Assembly: GCF_031179985.1 (NCBI RefSeq)
Contig: NZ_JAPSHJ010000016.1
Coordinates: 1 to 64,000 of the forward strand
Length of the DNA: 64,000 nucleotides
Source of the DNA: Arthrobacter sp.
Lineage (GTDB): Bacteria > Actinomycetota > Actinomycetes > Actinomycetales > Micrococcaceae
Reading direction: 5' to 3'
Of this stretch, positions 49,794-59,604 are shown piece by piece; within the stretch, counting starts at the first letter, position 1; each line of letters begins with the position of its first letter. The notes beneath the pieces were generated by a model. The model worked only from the letters and a program-made list of their open reading frames with translations, made no database searches and was not told the DNA's origin. A program made the translations under genes and the position numbers.

Positions 49794-50654
49794 TTACAAC
49801 ACCCGCCGGGGAGCCCCGACTGAGTCACACATCACATCTATGACTTTCTCATTGACATCAGCGCCACGGCCGGTGAAGAGCCGCACTTGTTCGGCCGCCT
49901 GATAGATCAGCATCTCAAGGCCAGGGACCACCCGGCCCCCCGCGTTCTGCCATGCTGCCGCGATCCGGCTGGGCCAGGGATCGTACGCGGCGTCCAGCAG
50001 AACGCCGTCGGCCGACAACCGGAGCCCGCTTAGCTCGTCCGCCAGGGCGTCAGCGCCGCGGGGAGGCAAAGTGGATATTACGACGTCGGCAGCGGCCAGG
50101 GCGGATGCCGCCTCTGAAAAGGGAAGCACCCGGATGTCCAGGCCAACGCCGGCGGATGCTGCCTTGACCTCAGCTCCGCGGTTCACGTCACGGACGAAGA
50201 CATCCGCCGAGGTGGCGCCGAGGTCTTTCAAAGCGGCTACGGCGGCAGCAGCAGTGCCACCCCCGCCCAGGATGCCTGCTGATGGCGCCGGAGGGCTCCC
50301 GGCGTGACGGACGGCGTTGACGATGCCGGCGACATCAGTGTTGTAGCCGATTCTGCGGACGACAGATCCGTCAGCTTCGAACACCACTGTGTTTACCACC
50401 TTGAGGATCTGAGCGATTCCTCGAACCTCATCCATTTCATGCAGCATCGCTGACTTCAGCGGCATGGTCACTGAAAGACCGCGCCAGTCCGTTTCCGAAC
50501 GAAGGGCGGCCATAAAGGCGGGAAGTCCATCTTCCGTGACATCAATGGCTGAATACGAGATGTCCTCGCCCAGGAGGGCATACGCCGCCCGGTGAAGTGC
50601 CGGCGACTTGGAATGCGAAATGGGGTGTCCCAGTACTGCAGCGCGCTGGCTCAT
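49794..50654 (-). CDS. aroE: Shikimate dehydrogenase
   Basis: This 286-residue NADPH enzyme reduces 3-dehydroshikimate. Seen are [16 protein letters not shown] (shikimate site), SVTMPLK with the catalytic Lys, NTDVAG, and the cofactor loop [11 protein letters not shown]. The Asp partner is in NTD. ATG 50654 overlaps the mltG stop by 4 nt; the frame upstream encodes the end of mltG. Confidence 0.95.
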   Translation of the reverse strand: MSQRAAVLGHPISHSKSPALHRAAYALLGEDISYSAIDVTEDGLPAFMAALRSETDWRGLSVTMPLKSAMLHEMDEVRGIAQILKVVNTVVFEADGSVVRRIGYNTDVAGIVNAVRHAGSPPAPSAGILGGGGTAAAAVAALKDLGATSADVFVRDVNRGAEVKAASAGVGLDIRVLPFSEAASALAAADVVISTLPPRGADALADELSGLRLSADGVLLDAAYDPWPSRIAAAWQNAGGRVVPGLEMLIYQAAEQVRLFTGRGADVNEKVIDVMCDSVGAPRRVL

Positions 50655-52369
50655 ACGCAGCGGCCCGCATTTGCAGCGCACCATTCGTTGTACTGCTCGA
50701 CGTAGACGCTGTGCTCGGCCAAGGTCTTCGAGAACTTGGTTTCCTTCGTGTCCAGATTGATGGTCACCCAGTACAGGTAGTCATTTGGCTTGGGTTTGGC
50801 GGCAGCGTCAATGGCTGTCTTTCCCGGCGAACCGATCGGTCCCGCCGGCAAGCCGATCTTGGCGTAAGTGTTGTACGGGTTGGACTTGTCGGCCTTTTGC
50901 TCTTCACTGATGTGGAAGCTCTTGATGCCTAATCCATAGGTCACCGTGGCGTCGGACTGAATCAGCCCGTTGGTCTCTGTATTGTCCGGCTTCAGACGGT
51001 TGTAAATGGCACCGGCAACGTCTCCATACTCGGCCTGCCCGCCTTCAGCCTGGACGATGCTCGCAACGGTTACGACGTCGTACTGTTTGTCAGGATCCGT
51101 CACGCCCTGCGCCTTGAGCTCGTCCACCGTCGTGGACACAAGCTTCTGCACGATTTCCTTGGCGGTTGTGCCAAGCGGGAAGCGGTATTCGCCGGGAGCA
51201 AGGAAACCTTCAAGATTCTTTGCCTTGGCGCTGACACCGAATTGGGCGGGGGAATCGCTGAGCGCCTTCAGGTCAGACTCCGGAATTCCGGAACCCTTGG
51301 CAATGGCGGCAAGTGATTCATCGATCCGCAGCCCCGCGCTCAGGGCGAAGTACATAACCTTGCCCTGGTCCTTGCCCACCAGGATGGCCACCGCATCGGT
51401 GTTCTTCATCTGTTGGCGGAAGACGAAATCACCAGGGCTGAGCGTCCCGCCGTCGGCCTCAAAGGCTGACGCGAAAGTGTCTGCGTTCGCAACGACTTTC
51501 TCGCTCTCGAGCCTGGTGGCGACAGACCGTACACCTTCTCCGGGCTGGACCGTAACACTCACCTGGCCGGTTCCCGGCCCCGGGAAATCCGCCACCTTAT
51601 CCATTCCCAGCAGCGGCTTCAGGAACTGCGCACCGACCACCAGTGCGGTGACGAAAACGGCCAGCGTGAGCAGCAAGGCGAGAAAGCGGCGGCGGCGGCG
51701 GACTTTCTTCGAAGGGCCCTTCTTCACGGCCGGCGCATCAGCGAACAGCGGGTGGCCATGCTCGTCCAGATGATGGTCGTGCCCATGCGCGTGCTCATCC
51801 AAGTGGTGCACGTGCTCGTCCAGCGGATGACCGTGCTGGTCCAGATGAAGGGCCTGTTCATCCACGTGATGGTGTCCATCCAGGGCCTCGTCATGGACAT
51901 GGTGTGCATCGGCCTCATCACGGTCGTCAAACTCGTGGTGCCCTTGACCGCCATGATCGGGCACGGGCTCCGACAGCTGTGTGAAGTGCGAGGCGCTGTG
52001 GGCTGCCGGAAACTCACCCACGGTGACAAGGTCATGACGTTCCTCGTGGTGCAGGGGCTCGTCATGTACAGGCTCCGGGTGGACCGGCACCGGCTCCTGA
52101 TGCACAGGCTCCGGGTGGTAAGTGGGCTCGTCCTGAACGAATGGTGGCTCGGGTGGTGCTGGGGGAACCTGCGGACTCTCAACGGGAGGAGCCGGTACCT
52201 CAGGCAGCGGCCTGCTGGGAGGATCTTCAACGTACGCCTGGGGAGGCACGGCATCCTGGCTCTGTGTTGCCAGCAGCTTTTCGCGGGCTCGCAGTTCCTT
52301 GCGGGTCAGGGGGCGTCCGAGGTCACCGAAAGCATCACCTGAGGACTCGTCACGATCGACCGGGCTCAC
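50651..52369 (-). CDS. mltG: Endolytic murein transglycosylase MltG with a histidine-rich cytoplasmic domain
   Basis: This 572-residue enzyme cuts nascent glycan strands and so sets their length. The catalytic YceG domain is C-terminal, with the Glu in VQAEGGQAEYGD and a GLPAGPIGSPG signature. One membrane helix (about 235-255) follows a basic KKVRRRRR. The roughly 225-residue cytoplasmic N-terminus is exceptional. From about 85 to 212 it holds about 31 His among Asp, Glu and Pro, with repeats such as LDEHVHHLDEHAHGHDHHL. This could bind metal ions. GTG start overlapping the ruvX stop. Confidence 0.94.
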   Translation of the reverse strand: MSPVDRDESSGDAFGDLGRPLTRKELRAREKLLATQSQDAVPPQAYVEDPPSRPLPEVPAPPVESPQVPPAPPEPPFVQDEPTYHPEPVHQEPVPVHPEPVHDEPLHHEERHDLVTVGEFPAAHSASHFTQLSEPVPDHGGQGHHEFDDRDEADAHHVHDEALDGHHHVDEQALHLDQHGHPLDEHVHHLDEHAHGHDHHLDEHGHPLFADAPAVKKGPSKKVRRRRRFLALLLTLAVFVTALVVGAQFLKPLLGMDKVADFPGPGTGQVSVTVQPGEGVRSVATRLESEKVVANADTFASAFEADGGTLSPGDFVFRQQMKNTDAVAILVGKDQGKVMYFALSAGLRIDESLAAIAKGSGIPESDLKALSDSPAQFGVSAKAKNLEGFLAPGEYRFPLGTTAKEIVQKLVSTTVDELKAQGVTDPDKQYDVVTVASIVQAEGGQAEYGDVAGAIYNRLKPDNTETNGLIQSDATVTYGLGIKSFHISEEQKADKSNPYNTYAKIGLPAGPIGSPGKTAIDAAAKPKPNDYLYWVTINLDTKETKFSKTLAEHSVYVEQYNEWCAANAGRCV

Positions 52370-52965
52370 TGTAGCCTTCCATGTTCTGAAGATTGCTCGT
52401 TTTCTCCAGGAACAGTCCTACCAGCGGCCCCCGCTGTGGTGTCCCCGGATTGCCCCGCACGGGAAACCGCGTAAACGCGGCTTCCAACGTCCGTTCCCCT
52501 GGCTTTTTGCATATCAATTGCGTGCTGCAGAATACCTGCTGCCGCAACCTGATCAACCACTTTACGGTGGTTACGGCTGCTCATGCCAGCCGCGTGAAGG
52601 TCGCGGTGCGCCGTCACCGTGCTAAGGCGCTCGTCAATAAGGTTCACAGGAACCTCAAAACCGCTACGCTCCAGAGCCTCTACCAGGAGGCGCGCATAGT
52701 CCTCAGCCATGCGCGCCGAGGCATGTTCCTCCCCCTTGAGCGTGCGGGGCAGACCCACGAAAATCTGCACCGCCCCCAGTTCCGCAGCGAGACCGGAGAG
52801 AATCCTGACGTCGATGTTCTTCTTGGCATTGCGTTCCAGGGTCCTGAGCGGCGTGGCCAGTATCCCGTCACGGTCGCAGACAGCAACGCCGACACGAACC
52901 GTGCCGACGTCAACCCCCAGTTTGATGCCGTGGGGGTAATCGCCGCCTGCTGCTTCCTGATTCAT
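52366..52965 (-). CDS. ruvX: Holliday junction resolvase-like YqgF/RuvX nuclease
   Basis: This 199-residue RNase H-fold nuclease has been linked to Holliday junctions and 16S rRNA maturation. Acidic ligands lie in LGVDVGTVRVGVA, the IDERLSTV segment and the later VDQVAA. The C-terminus has an extra 45-residue unstructured tail. It lies 9 nt after alaS and overlaps mltG by 4 nt. Confidence 0.94.
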   Translation of the reverse strand: MNQEAAGGDYPHGIKLGVDVGTVRVGVAVCDRDGILATPLRTLERNAKKNIDVRILSGLAAELGAVQIFVGLPRTLKGEEHASARMAEDYARLLVEALERSGFEVPVNLIDERLSTVTAHRDLHAAGMSSRNHRKVVDQVAAAGILQHAIDMQKARGTDVGSRVYAVSRAGQSGDTTAGAAGRTVPGENEQSSEHGRLQ

Positions 52966-52974
52966 TGGCAGCCG

Positions 52975-55653
52975 CTACCGCCGTGCAATGGCGTCCACGA
53001 CGGCGGTCAGCGCGGCCTGGACTTTACCCGCATCAGTGCCGCCACCTTGGGCGACATCGTCCTTGCCCCCACCGCCGCCACCGAGGATTCCTGCAGCGAG
53101 GCGCACCAGGGCTCCCGCTTTGACGCCAGCCTCGCGGGCTGCCTCATTGGTAGCGATCAGAATAATGGGGCGCTCGTTGCTGACACCGGCAACTGCAACA
53201 GCGGAAGCCGCCGAACCGAGGCGCGTACGCAGATCCAGAGCCAGGCCGCGGAGATCGTCAGCACCGCTCACCTGGCCGGCGTCGTGGGCAATCACCTTGA
53301 TTCCGGCGGCATCCCGGGCCGTTCCGATGAGCTGCGCAGCCGCTGCCGTCAACTGCTCCTTGCGGAGCTTCTCGAGCTCTTTCTCGGCTGCCTTCAGCTT
53401 GGCCAGGGTGCTCGCGATACGGTCCGTCAGCAGCCCGGACGGGACCTTGAGCATTTCGGTCAACTCCGTCACGAGGGCGCGCTCGGCGGCCAGGTGACGG
53501 AAGGCCTCCATGCCTACGAAGGCTTCAACGCGCCGGTTTCCTGACCCCACCGACTGCTCGCCCAGCAAGGACAGGCTGCCGATCAGGGAGGTGTTGGGAA
53601 CGTGGGTGCCACCACAAAGCTCACGCGACCAGGCGCCGTCGATCTCTACAACCCGCACTTCGCTGCCGTAGTTCTCGCCGAAGAGCGCCATAGCGCCCAA
53701 TGCCTTGGCCTCTGCCAGCGGCATGACCTTGGTCTCCACCTGGAAGTTGTTCCGGATGGCGATGTTTGAAACTTCCTCGATCTCGGAGCGCGTGGCAGTG
53801 CTGAGGCCTTCGCCCCAGGCAAAGTCGAAGCGGAGGTAGCCGGCTTTGTTGTAGGAACCGCGCTGGACGGCCTGCGGACCAAGGATCTGGTGCAGCGCCG
53901 CATGGACGATATGTGTTCCGGTGTGGGCCTGCTCCGCGGCATGTCGCCGCTCCCGGTCCACAGCGGCCTGGACGAGGGCATCAGAGCTGATTTCCCCTTC
54001 ACGCACGATGGCCTTGTGCACGCTGAGCCCCTTGAGCGGACGCTGGACGTCCAGCACCTCGACGACGAACCCGTCGCCCGTGATAAGTCCGGTATCGGCG
54101 GCCTGGCCGCCGGCCTCAGCGTAGAACGGCGTCTCTCCCAGCACGAGCTCGATCTCGTCGCCGGTAGAGGCCTGGGACACCTTGGCACCGTTGGAGAGGA
54201 TGCCGCGGACCCTGGACTCCCCGTTAAGTTCGGTGTACCCGGTGAAGACGGTTTCGCCTTGCGCCAGCAGCTCCTGGAAGGCGCTGAGATCGGCGTGACC
54301 GCCCTTCTTGCCCTTGGCGTCGGCCTGGGCCCGCTGGCGCTGCTCGAGCATGAGCTTGCGGAACTCAGGTTCGTCAACCTTCAAGCCGGCCTCTTCAGCC
54401 ATTTCAAGGGTGAGGTCTATCGGAAAACCGTAAGTGTCGTGGAGGGCGAAGGCGTCGGCTCCGGACAGCGGCCGTCCCGCTGCCTTGGAATCCTTGACGG
54501 CGTCCTCCAGACGTGCCGTACCGGAGGCGATGGTTCGCAGGAACGCCTTCTCTTCGGCGTAGGCAATGCGGCTGATCCGGTCGAAGTCGGTCTCCACAAT
54601 CGGGTAGACGCCCTTCATGGCGTCACGCGATTCCGGGAGGAGGTCAGGCAGGCAGGCCTTTTCGACACCAAGCAGCCGCATCGAGCGGACGGCACGGCGG
54701 ATCAGGCGGCGCAGAACGTAGCCACGTCCCTCGTTGGAGGGGGTGACGCCGTCGGCAATCAGCATCAGGGCCGACCTGATGTGGTCCCCTACTACGCGCA
54801 TCCGGACGTCGTCCGTGTGGTGCGGGTCTTCCGGCGTCTCCGCCGATGTGTACTCCTTGCCGGACAGCTGCGCGGCCTTGTCGATGACCGGGCGGACCTG
54901 GTCAGTTTCATACATGTTCTCGACACCCTGCAGGATCATGGCGAGCCGTTCCATGCCGAGGCCGGTGTCGATGTTCTTCTTGGGCAGTTCGCCCACAATG
55001 TCGAAGTCGTCCTTGGAGCGGACGTTGTCGATCTGGTATTGCATGAACACAAGGTTCCAGATTTCCACGTAGCGGTTCTCGTCGGCGATGGGTCCGCCTT
55101 CGACGCCGTAGTCGGGGCCGCGGTCGTAGTAGATCTCCGAGCAGGGACCGGCGGGGCCAGGCTGGCCGGTGTGCCAGTAATTGTCAGCCTTGCCCATCCG
55201 CTGAATGCGGTTGGCCGGGACGCCCGTGTTCTTCAGCCACAGGTCCTTGGCCTCATCGTCTTCTTCGTAAACCGTCACCCACAGCAGTTCCGGGGGAAGT
55301 CCGTACCCGCCGTCGTCCACGCTCGTGGTGAGCAGTTCCCAGGCGAACTTGATGGCGTCTTCCTTGAAGTAGTCGCCGAAGGAGAAGTTGCCACACATCT
55401 GGAAGAACGTCCCGTGGCGGGCGGTTTTGCCCACTTCCTCGATGTCGCCCGTACGGATGCATTTCTGCACACTCGTGGCACGGGCATAGGGGGCTTCCTC
55501 ACGCGCCGTCAGATACGGAATGAACGGCACCATGCCCGCGACTGTAAACAGCAGGGAGGGGTCGCTGGAGACCAGGGATGCGGAGGGAACCGCGGTGTGG
55601 CCTTTGCTGACAAAAAAGTCCACCCAGCGCTTTGTGATCTCCTGCGACTTCAT
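52975..55653 (-). CDS. alaS: Alanyl-tRNA synthetase
   Basis: This 892-residue class II synthetase charges tRNA-Ala. Motifs include FFVSKGHTAVPSASL and FFQMCGNFSFGDYF. The editing domain zinc site is formed by HTGTHIVHAAL and CGGTHV, and the C-terminal coiled region and C-Ala domain end with a glycine-rich stretch. ATG 55653 is the family start MKSQEITKRW; the open frame to 55872 is not conserved. It leads the alaS-ruvX-mltG-aro string. No leader peptide was found in the 127-bp upstream gap. Confidence 0.97.
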   Translation of the reverse strand: MKSQEITKRWVDFFVSKGHTAVPSASLVSSDPSLLFTVAGMVPFIPYLTAREEAPYARATSVQKCIRTGDIEEVGKTARHGTFFQMCGNFSFGDYFKEDAIKFAWELLTTSVDDGGYGLPPELLWVTVYEEDDEAKDLWLKNTGVPANRIQRMGKADNYWHTGQPGPAGPCSEIYYDRGPDYGVEGGPIADENRYVEIWNLVFMQYQIDNVRSKDDFDIVGELPKKNIDTGLGMERLAMILQGVENMYETDQVRPVIDKAAQLSGKEYTSAETPEDPHHTDDVRMRVVGDHIRSALMLIADGVTPSNEGRGYVLRRLIRRAVRSMRLLGVEKACLPDLLPESRDAMKGVYPIVETDFDRISRIAYAEEKAFLRTIASGTARLEDAVKDSKAAGRPLSGADAFALHDTYGFPIDLTLEMAEEAGLKVDEPEFRKLMLEQRQRAQADAKGKKGGHADLSAFQELLAQGETVFTGYTELNGESRVRGILSNGAKVSQASTGDEIELVLGETPFYAEAGGQAADTGLITGDGFVVEVLDVQRPLKGLSVHKAIVREGEISSDALVQAAVDRERRHAAEQAHTGTHIVHAALHQILGPQAVQRGSYNKAGYLRFDFAWGEGLSTATRSEIEEVSNIAIRNNFQVETKVMPLAEAKALGAMALFGENYGSEVRVVEIDGAWSRELCGGTHVPNTSLIGSLSLLGEQSVGSGNRRVEAFVGMEAFRHLAAERALVTELTEMLKVPSGLLTDRIASTLAKLKAAEKELEKLRKEQLTAAAAQLIGTARDAAGIKVIAHDAGQVSGADDLRGLALDLRTRLGSAASAVAVAGVSNERPIILIATNEAAREAGVKAGALVRLAAGILGGGGGGKDDVAQGGGTDAGKVQAALTAVVDAIARR

Positions 55654-55780
55654 GAGTTTTTTACGTACCCTTCTTGCTTCACTGCATTGTGGTTCGCGTG
55701 ACCGCTTGATCCGCGCAGCAGCTCCGTCCTGGACCTGCCGATATCTAGTTCTTCTCCGGCTTCCACCGGCCAGCGCCAAT

Positions 55781-56011
55781 CTAGCGCCGGACGATGTCTT
55801 CCACATCGATTCCGAGCGCTGAGCGGAGCTCGGATTCCCGTTCCTGCATCCCGCCGCGGACGGCGTCCGCAAAGTCGTACAGGCCGTCGGTGAGGCGTCC
55901 TACCGCACGATTAAGGCCTTCAGGCCCCAATGCTGACTGCGCTTCCGTCACTTTGCGAAATGCGATGACACCGATGGCAACGCCAATGCCCATCCAGATA
56001 ATTCTCTTCAT
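55781..56011 (-). CDS. Small membrane-anchored protein (DUF6167-like)
   Basis: This 76-residue protein has an N-terminal hydrophobic helix (WMGIGVAIGVIAF) and an amphipathic helical tail. It lies between a DUF948 gene and alaS, the same place as DUF6167 proteins in related genomes, as far as I recall. No function is known. Confidence 0.8.
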   Translation of the reverse strand: MKRIIWMGIGVAIGVIAFRKVTEAQSALGPEGLNRAVGRLTDGLYDFADAVRGGMQERESELRSALGIDVEDIVRR

Positions 56012-56031
56012 TTTATGTTCTCCGGGTGCAT

Positions 56032-56406
56032 TCAGCGGCTGCGACGGCCGGTTACGGGCTTCTTGCGGGCAGACAGGGCCGTGCGGACGCCGTAGCTGAA
56101 CGCAGCAACCTTAATGAGCGGAGATCCGACCGTAGCGGCCAGGAGGGAGGACAGCGCCGAGATGTTTGCCGAGGCGTCGGAGACGTTGGAGGAGATACCG
56201 TCCACCTTCTTCAGCTGCTGGTTGGTGGTGGAGACGGTCGCAGTGACCTCGTCCATCAACGGAGTGGCACCGTCGCTGAGGGAACGGATGGACGTGCGGA
56301 CTTCATCGAGCACCCGCCCAAGCTTGAAAATGGGCACAGCCAGCAACAGCACCAGGAATGCAAACACTCCGGCCGCGATCAGGCCGGCAATATCGCCACC
56401 AGACAT
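56032..56406 (-). CDS. DUF948-family membrane protein
   Basis: This 124-residue protein has an N-terminal membrane helix (LIAAGVFAFLVLLLAVPI) and a long helical domain with heptad-like spacing (about 30-90), then a basic tail. This fits DUF948, whose members resemble chemotaxis-type coiled coils with no known role. It precedes the 76-residue membrane gene by 20 nt and is probably cotranscribed with it. Confidence 0.87.
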   Translation of the reverse strand: MSGGDIAGLIAAGVFAFLVLLLAVPIFKLGRVLDEVRTSIRSLSDGATPLMDEVTATVSTTNQQLKKVDGISSNVSDASANISALSSLLAATVGSPLIKVAAFSYGVRTALSARKKPVTGRRSR

Positions 56407-56550
56407 AGACGTTCATCTCCTTCAATACTGTGAATGCTGCGGTACTTCCGAGGCATTGCTGCCGAACTTCCAACCATCTTCCGGGGAACCCAGAACCCGT
56501 CGAACCAAGCTGGCCGCTACCGCGGAACTCCCCCAAGTACCTTACATACA

Positions 56551-56582
56551 AAGAAGCCCGCGGCGCTTGCCACGGGCTTCTT
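56551..56582 (-). terminator. rpsD terminator
   Basis: 10-bp perfect arms AAGAAGCCCG and CGGGCTTCTT with a 12-nt loop. On the minus strand the stem ends in TTCTT and runs on into TTGTATG, a standard intrinsic terminator 20 bp after the rpsD stop. The symmetric A/T ends mean it could act both ways. The rest of 56407-56601 has no gene. Confidence 0.85.
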
Positions 56583-56601
56583 TGGGTACGCTGCCGAAAA
56601 T

Positions 56602-57228
56602 TTAGCGTGCGTAGAATTCGACGACGAGCTGCTCTTCGCAGGTTACGGGAACCTCAGAGCGCTTCGGGCGGCGAACCAGGCGCGCCTGCAGTGCGTCCAG
56701 CTTGACGTCCAGGTAAGCCGGGACGATGGGCAGGACGTCGCGGTGGGCGCCGGCTGCTGCAACCTGGAACGGAGGCATGGTCTCGCTGCGGCTGTGAACG
56801 TGGACCAGCTGGCCCTCGGCGACGCGGAAAGACGGGCGGTCAACGCGGATTCCGTCAACCAGGATGTGGCGGTGGACAACCAGCTGGCGGGCCTGGGCGA
56901 TGGTGCGGGCAAAGCCAGCACGCAGCACGACGGCATCCAGACGCATTTCGAGCAGTTCGATGAGGTTTTCACCGGTCAGGCCCTTGGTGCGGCGTGCTTC
57001 TTCGAAGGCACGGGTCATCTGTGCTTCACGGATACCGTACTGGGCGCGCAGACGCTGCTTTTCGCGCAGACGTACGGCGTAGTCGGAGTCCTGCTTCTTG
57101 CGGGCACGGCCATGCTCACCGGGGCCGTACGGGCGGCGCTCCATGTACTTGGCGGCCTTGGGGGTCAGAGCGATGCCGAGTGCACGCGAGAGGCGTGCCG
57201 TACGGCGAGCACGAGTGTTGTTAGCCAC
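56602..57228 (-). CDS. rpsD: 30S ribosomal protein S4
   Basis: This is a 208-residue primary 16S rRNA binding protein. The S4 RNA-binding domain is clear (ENLIELLEMRLDAVVLRAGF, ARQLVVHRHILVDG), and the N-terminal RTARLSRALGIAL fits. This copy lacks the zinc-type cysteines, as in the C-minus form. It is a single gene with its own terminator and a long leader of about 160 nt that might be self-regulatory. Confidence 0.97.
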   Translation of the reverse strand: MANNTRARRTARLSRALGIALTPKAAKYMERRPYGPGEHGRARKKQDSDYAVRLREKQRLRAQYGIREAQMTRAFEEARRTKGLTGENLIELLEMRLDAVVLRAGFARTIAQARQLVVHRHILVDGIRVDRPSFRVAEGQLVHVHSRSETMPPFQVAAAGAHRDVLPIVPAYLDVKLDALQARLVRRPKRSEVPVTCEEQLVVEFYAR

Positions 57229-57395
57229 TTGTGTCCTTCCAATATCTGCGGTGTGTCAGTGTTACTGGCCTCCACGATGGAGAGCATCGGCCAACCGCTG
57301 CCTTTTGCTACTGGGCGCAGGGCACAGTCCAAACAAACCGGCATTCCTGCCGAATCAAGTGGATTGTGCGTCCGTGCCTTGCCAGACAACGAACT

Positions 57396-57401
57396 ATCCT
57401 A
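57396..57401 (-). promoter_or_regulatory. Putative -10 element for rpsD
   Basis: TAGGAT on the minus strand about 165 nt before the rpsD start. It lies just before the end of rarA; no convincing -35 was found. It would give S4 an unusually long leader. Confidence 0.35.
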
Positions 57402-57415
57402 CCACGGGAGGGCTG

Positions 57416-58834
57416 TCACTCGCCGCGGATGATCTTCCTCAAACGCTCAAGCCGGACGGCAATATCGCGCTCCGAGCCGTTCGCCGTTGGTTCATAGTAG
57501 TTGCGCCCTACCAGATCATCAGGTGGGTACTGCTGCGTGGCCACCGAATGCGGTGCGTCATGGGCGTACTTGTAGCCCTGGCCGTGACCCAATTGCTTGG
57601 ACCCGGGATAGTGTGCATCCCTCAGGTGTGCCGGTATTCCATTGCCAAGCCCGGCCCGGACATCGGCGATTGCCTTGTTGATACCCATGTAGGCGGCATT
57701 GGATTTGGGCGCTGTTGCCAGGTGAACCACTGCTTCCGCCAGGATGATCCGCCCCTCGGGCATCCCGATGAGCTGCACGGCCTGGGCAGCGGCCACCGCT
57801 GTCTGCAAAGCCGTGGGGTCTGCCATACCGACGTCCTCCGCGGCCGAGATGACGATGCGGCGGGCAACAAAGCGGGGGTCCTCCCCCGCCTCCAGCATCC
57901 GCGCCAAGTAGTGCAGGGCAGCGTCCACGTCCGAACCGCGGATTGATTTGATGAAGGCGCTGGCAACGTCGTAGTGCTGGTCCCCGGCCCGGTCGTATCG
58001 CACAGCAGCAACGTCCAGGGCGCGCTCCGTGTGGCGCAATTCAACGGAGATGACAGAGTCTGCGGCGGTATCGGCGTCGTCGGCATCGCCGAAGGCCACG
58101 CCGGCTGCTGCCTCCAGCGCAGTCAGCGCCCGCCGGGCGTCTCCCCCGGAAAGCCGCACGAGGTGCGCCCGCGCTTCCTCGCTCAGTTCCACTTTTCCAT
58201 TCAGCCCGCGGACATCCGTGACCGCCCGGAGCAGCAGCCCTTCAATATCGGCATCGGTGAGCGGCCTGAGGGTGAGCAACAGTGATCGGGACAGGAGCGG
58301 GGAAACCACGGAAAAGGAAGGGTTCTCCGTGGTGGCGGCGACCAGCACCACCCAGCGGTTTTCGACGCCTGGCAGAAGCGCATCCTGCTGAGCCTTGTTA
58401 AAGCGGTGGATCTCGTCAAGGAACAGCACGGTGGTGGTCTTGTAGAGATCCCTGGCTGTCAGCGCCTCATCCATGACCCGGCGGACGTCCTTGACCCCCG
58501 CAGTAATGGCGGAAAGCTCGACGAATTTCCGGCCTGGACCCCGGGCAATGACATGGGCAAGAGTTGTTTTGCCGGTGCCAGGGGGACCCCAGAGGATCAG
58601 CGAACTTGGTCCGGCCGGCCCCGCCGCATTGGTCCCTGCCGCCAGCTGCCGCAACGGCGAGCCCTGGCCCAGGAGATGCTGCTGCCCAACTACTTCGTCC
58701 AGGGTCCGGGGTCTCATGCGGACCGCGAGGGGGCTCCGTTGTGACGGCGTCTGGCCCCCCGTCCGGGAATCGGGAGTGGCGGAGTCCGCGTCGTCGTCGT
58801 CGCGGTCTTGCCCTTGCCCAAATAAATCATCCAC
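57416..58834 (-). CDS. rarA: Replication-associated recombination protein A
   Basis: This 472-residue AAA+ ATPase of the RarA/MgsA/WRNIP1 family acts at stalled replication forks. Seen are [16 protein letters not shown], Walker [11 protein letters not shown], Walker [15 protein letters not shown], sensor TTENPSF and the C-terminal tetramerisation region ([13 protein letters not shown]). The acidic N-terminus is variable. GTG start. Divergent from the acVLRF1 gene. Confidence 0.95.
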   Translation of the reverse strand: MDDLFGQGQDRDDDDADSATPDSRTGGQTPSQRSPLAVRMRPRTLDEVVGQQHLLGQGSPLRQLAAGTNAAGPAGPSSLILWGPPGTGKTTLAHVIARGPGRKFVELSAITAGVKDVRRVMDEALTARDLYKTTTVLFLDEIHRFNKAQQDALLPGVENRWVVLVAATTENPSFSVVSPLLSRSLLLTLRPLTDADIEGLLLRAVTDVRGLNGKVELSEEARAHLVRLSGGDARRALTALEAAAGVAFGDADDADTAADSVISVELRHTERALDVAAVRYDRAGDQHYDVASAFIKSIRGSDVDAALHYLARMLEAGEDPRFVARRIVISAAEDVGMADPTALQTAVAAAQAVQLIGMPEGRIILAEAVVHLATAPKSNAAYMGINKAIADVRAGLGNGIPAHLRDAHYPGSKQLGHGQGYKYAHDAPHSVATQQYPPDDLVGRNYYEPTANGSERDIAVRLERLRKIIRGE

Positions 58835-58921
58835 ATAGATAGGCTACTCATAGATTTACCGCACGGGTTTCCTGCACGTGAAGCCGTGGAGAAGCCGGGC
58901 ACTGGACAAGGGGATGCAGCA

Positions 58922-59599
58922 ATGATCGAGAACGGTCCGGCAACGGGACGCCCAGGCGTTGCCATGCGCACTGCCTTCGTTGCGGGCCAGCGGCTGGCCG
59001 GCTGGGTGGAACGGTTTGAGGCGAGCCACGGTGCCGTTCAGTTGGAGGAGCGCGACGCCGGCCTGCAGCTAAGCGCCCCGGACGGCGCAGGCGCCCTCTT
59101 GCAGCCGCCTTGGCCGGCAGATGGACGTCCCGGCAGGGGCGCCGATCCGGTTGCCAGGATGGCTTCGCTGGCCGCACAGTCCCGCAGCCTTGGACTCGTG
59201 CTGGTCCGCCGGGGCGGTTACGCGGTTGCGTCGGTCCGGGAGGGGCGCGTAGTGGTGTCAAAAACCGGGACCCGCCATGTGCAGTCGCGGACCGCTGCCG
59301 GAGGTTGGTCGCAGCAAAGATTTGCCCGGCGCCGCGCCAACCAGGCTGATGCCCTCGTGGAAGCGGTGGCGGAGCATGCCGCAAGGATCTTCCAGGGACA
59401 GGCCGTCGAGTACATTGCCCCAGGCGGGGACCGGACCCTGACCGACCTGGTGCTGGCAGAGCAGGCGCTCAAGGAGTACGCCCGGCTCCCCCGCCTGGCT
59501 TTTATGGACGTCCCGGATCCTCGTGCCGACGTGCTGAAGAAAGCAGCCGCTGACTTTTGTGCCATCAGGATAGTGGTGTCAGATCCTCCCGGAAGCTAG
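58922..59599 (+). CDS. acVLRF1-type peptidyl-tRNA hydrolase/release factor
   Basis: This 225-residue protein resembles the actinobacterial Vms1-like release factor family, which frees nascent chains from stalled 50S subunits. The key segment is GGWSQQRFARRRANQ, the counterpart of the Vms1/eRF1 catalytic loop with glutamine. The beta-rich N-terminal part (LGLVLVRRGGYAVASVREG) fits the eRF1-like fold. ATG 58922 has AAGGGGA upstream; an earlier GTG at 58886 lacks one. Confidence 0.82.
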   Translation: MIENGPATGRPGVAMRTAFVAGQRLAGWVERFEASHGAVQLEERDAGLQLSAPDGAGALLQPPWPADGRPGRGADPVARMASLAAQSRSLGLVLVRRGGYAVASVREGRVVVSKTGTRHVQSRTAAGGWSQQRFARRRANQADALVEAVAEHAARIFQGQAVEYIAPGGDRTLTDLVLAEQALKEYARLPRLAFMDVPDPRADVLKKAAADFCAIRIVVSDPPGS

Positions 59600-59604
59600 C
59601 CGTA

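Noticed and set aside
51724..51900. Possible CRISPR or minisatellite from the repeated CAC/GTG-rich sequence
   Set aside because: The repeats are degenerate, in frame and encode the His-rich MltG domain; there are no regular spacers.
53890..55701. 603-codon plus-strand open frame
   Set aside because: It is antisense to alaS and mirrors its third-position GC bias. No recognisable domain.
55654..55780. Possible alanine leader peptide upstream of alaS
   Set aside because: Reading all minus-strand frames gave no short ORF rich in Ala codons followed by a terminator.
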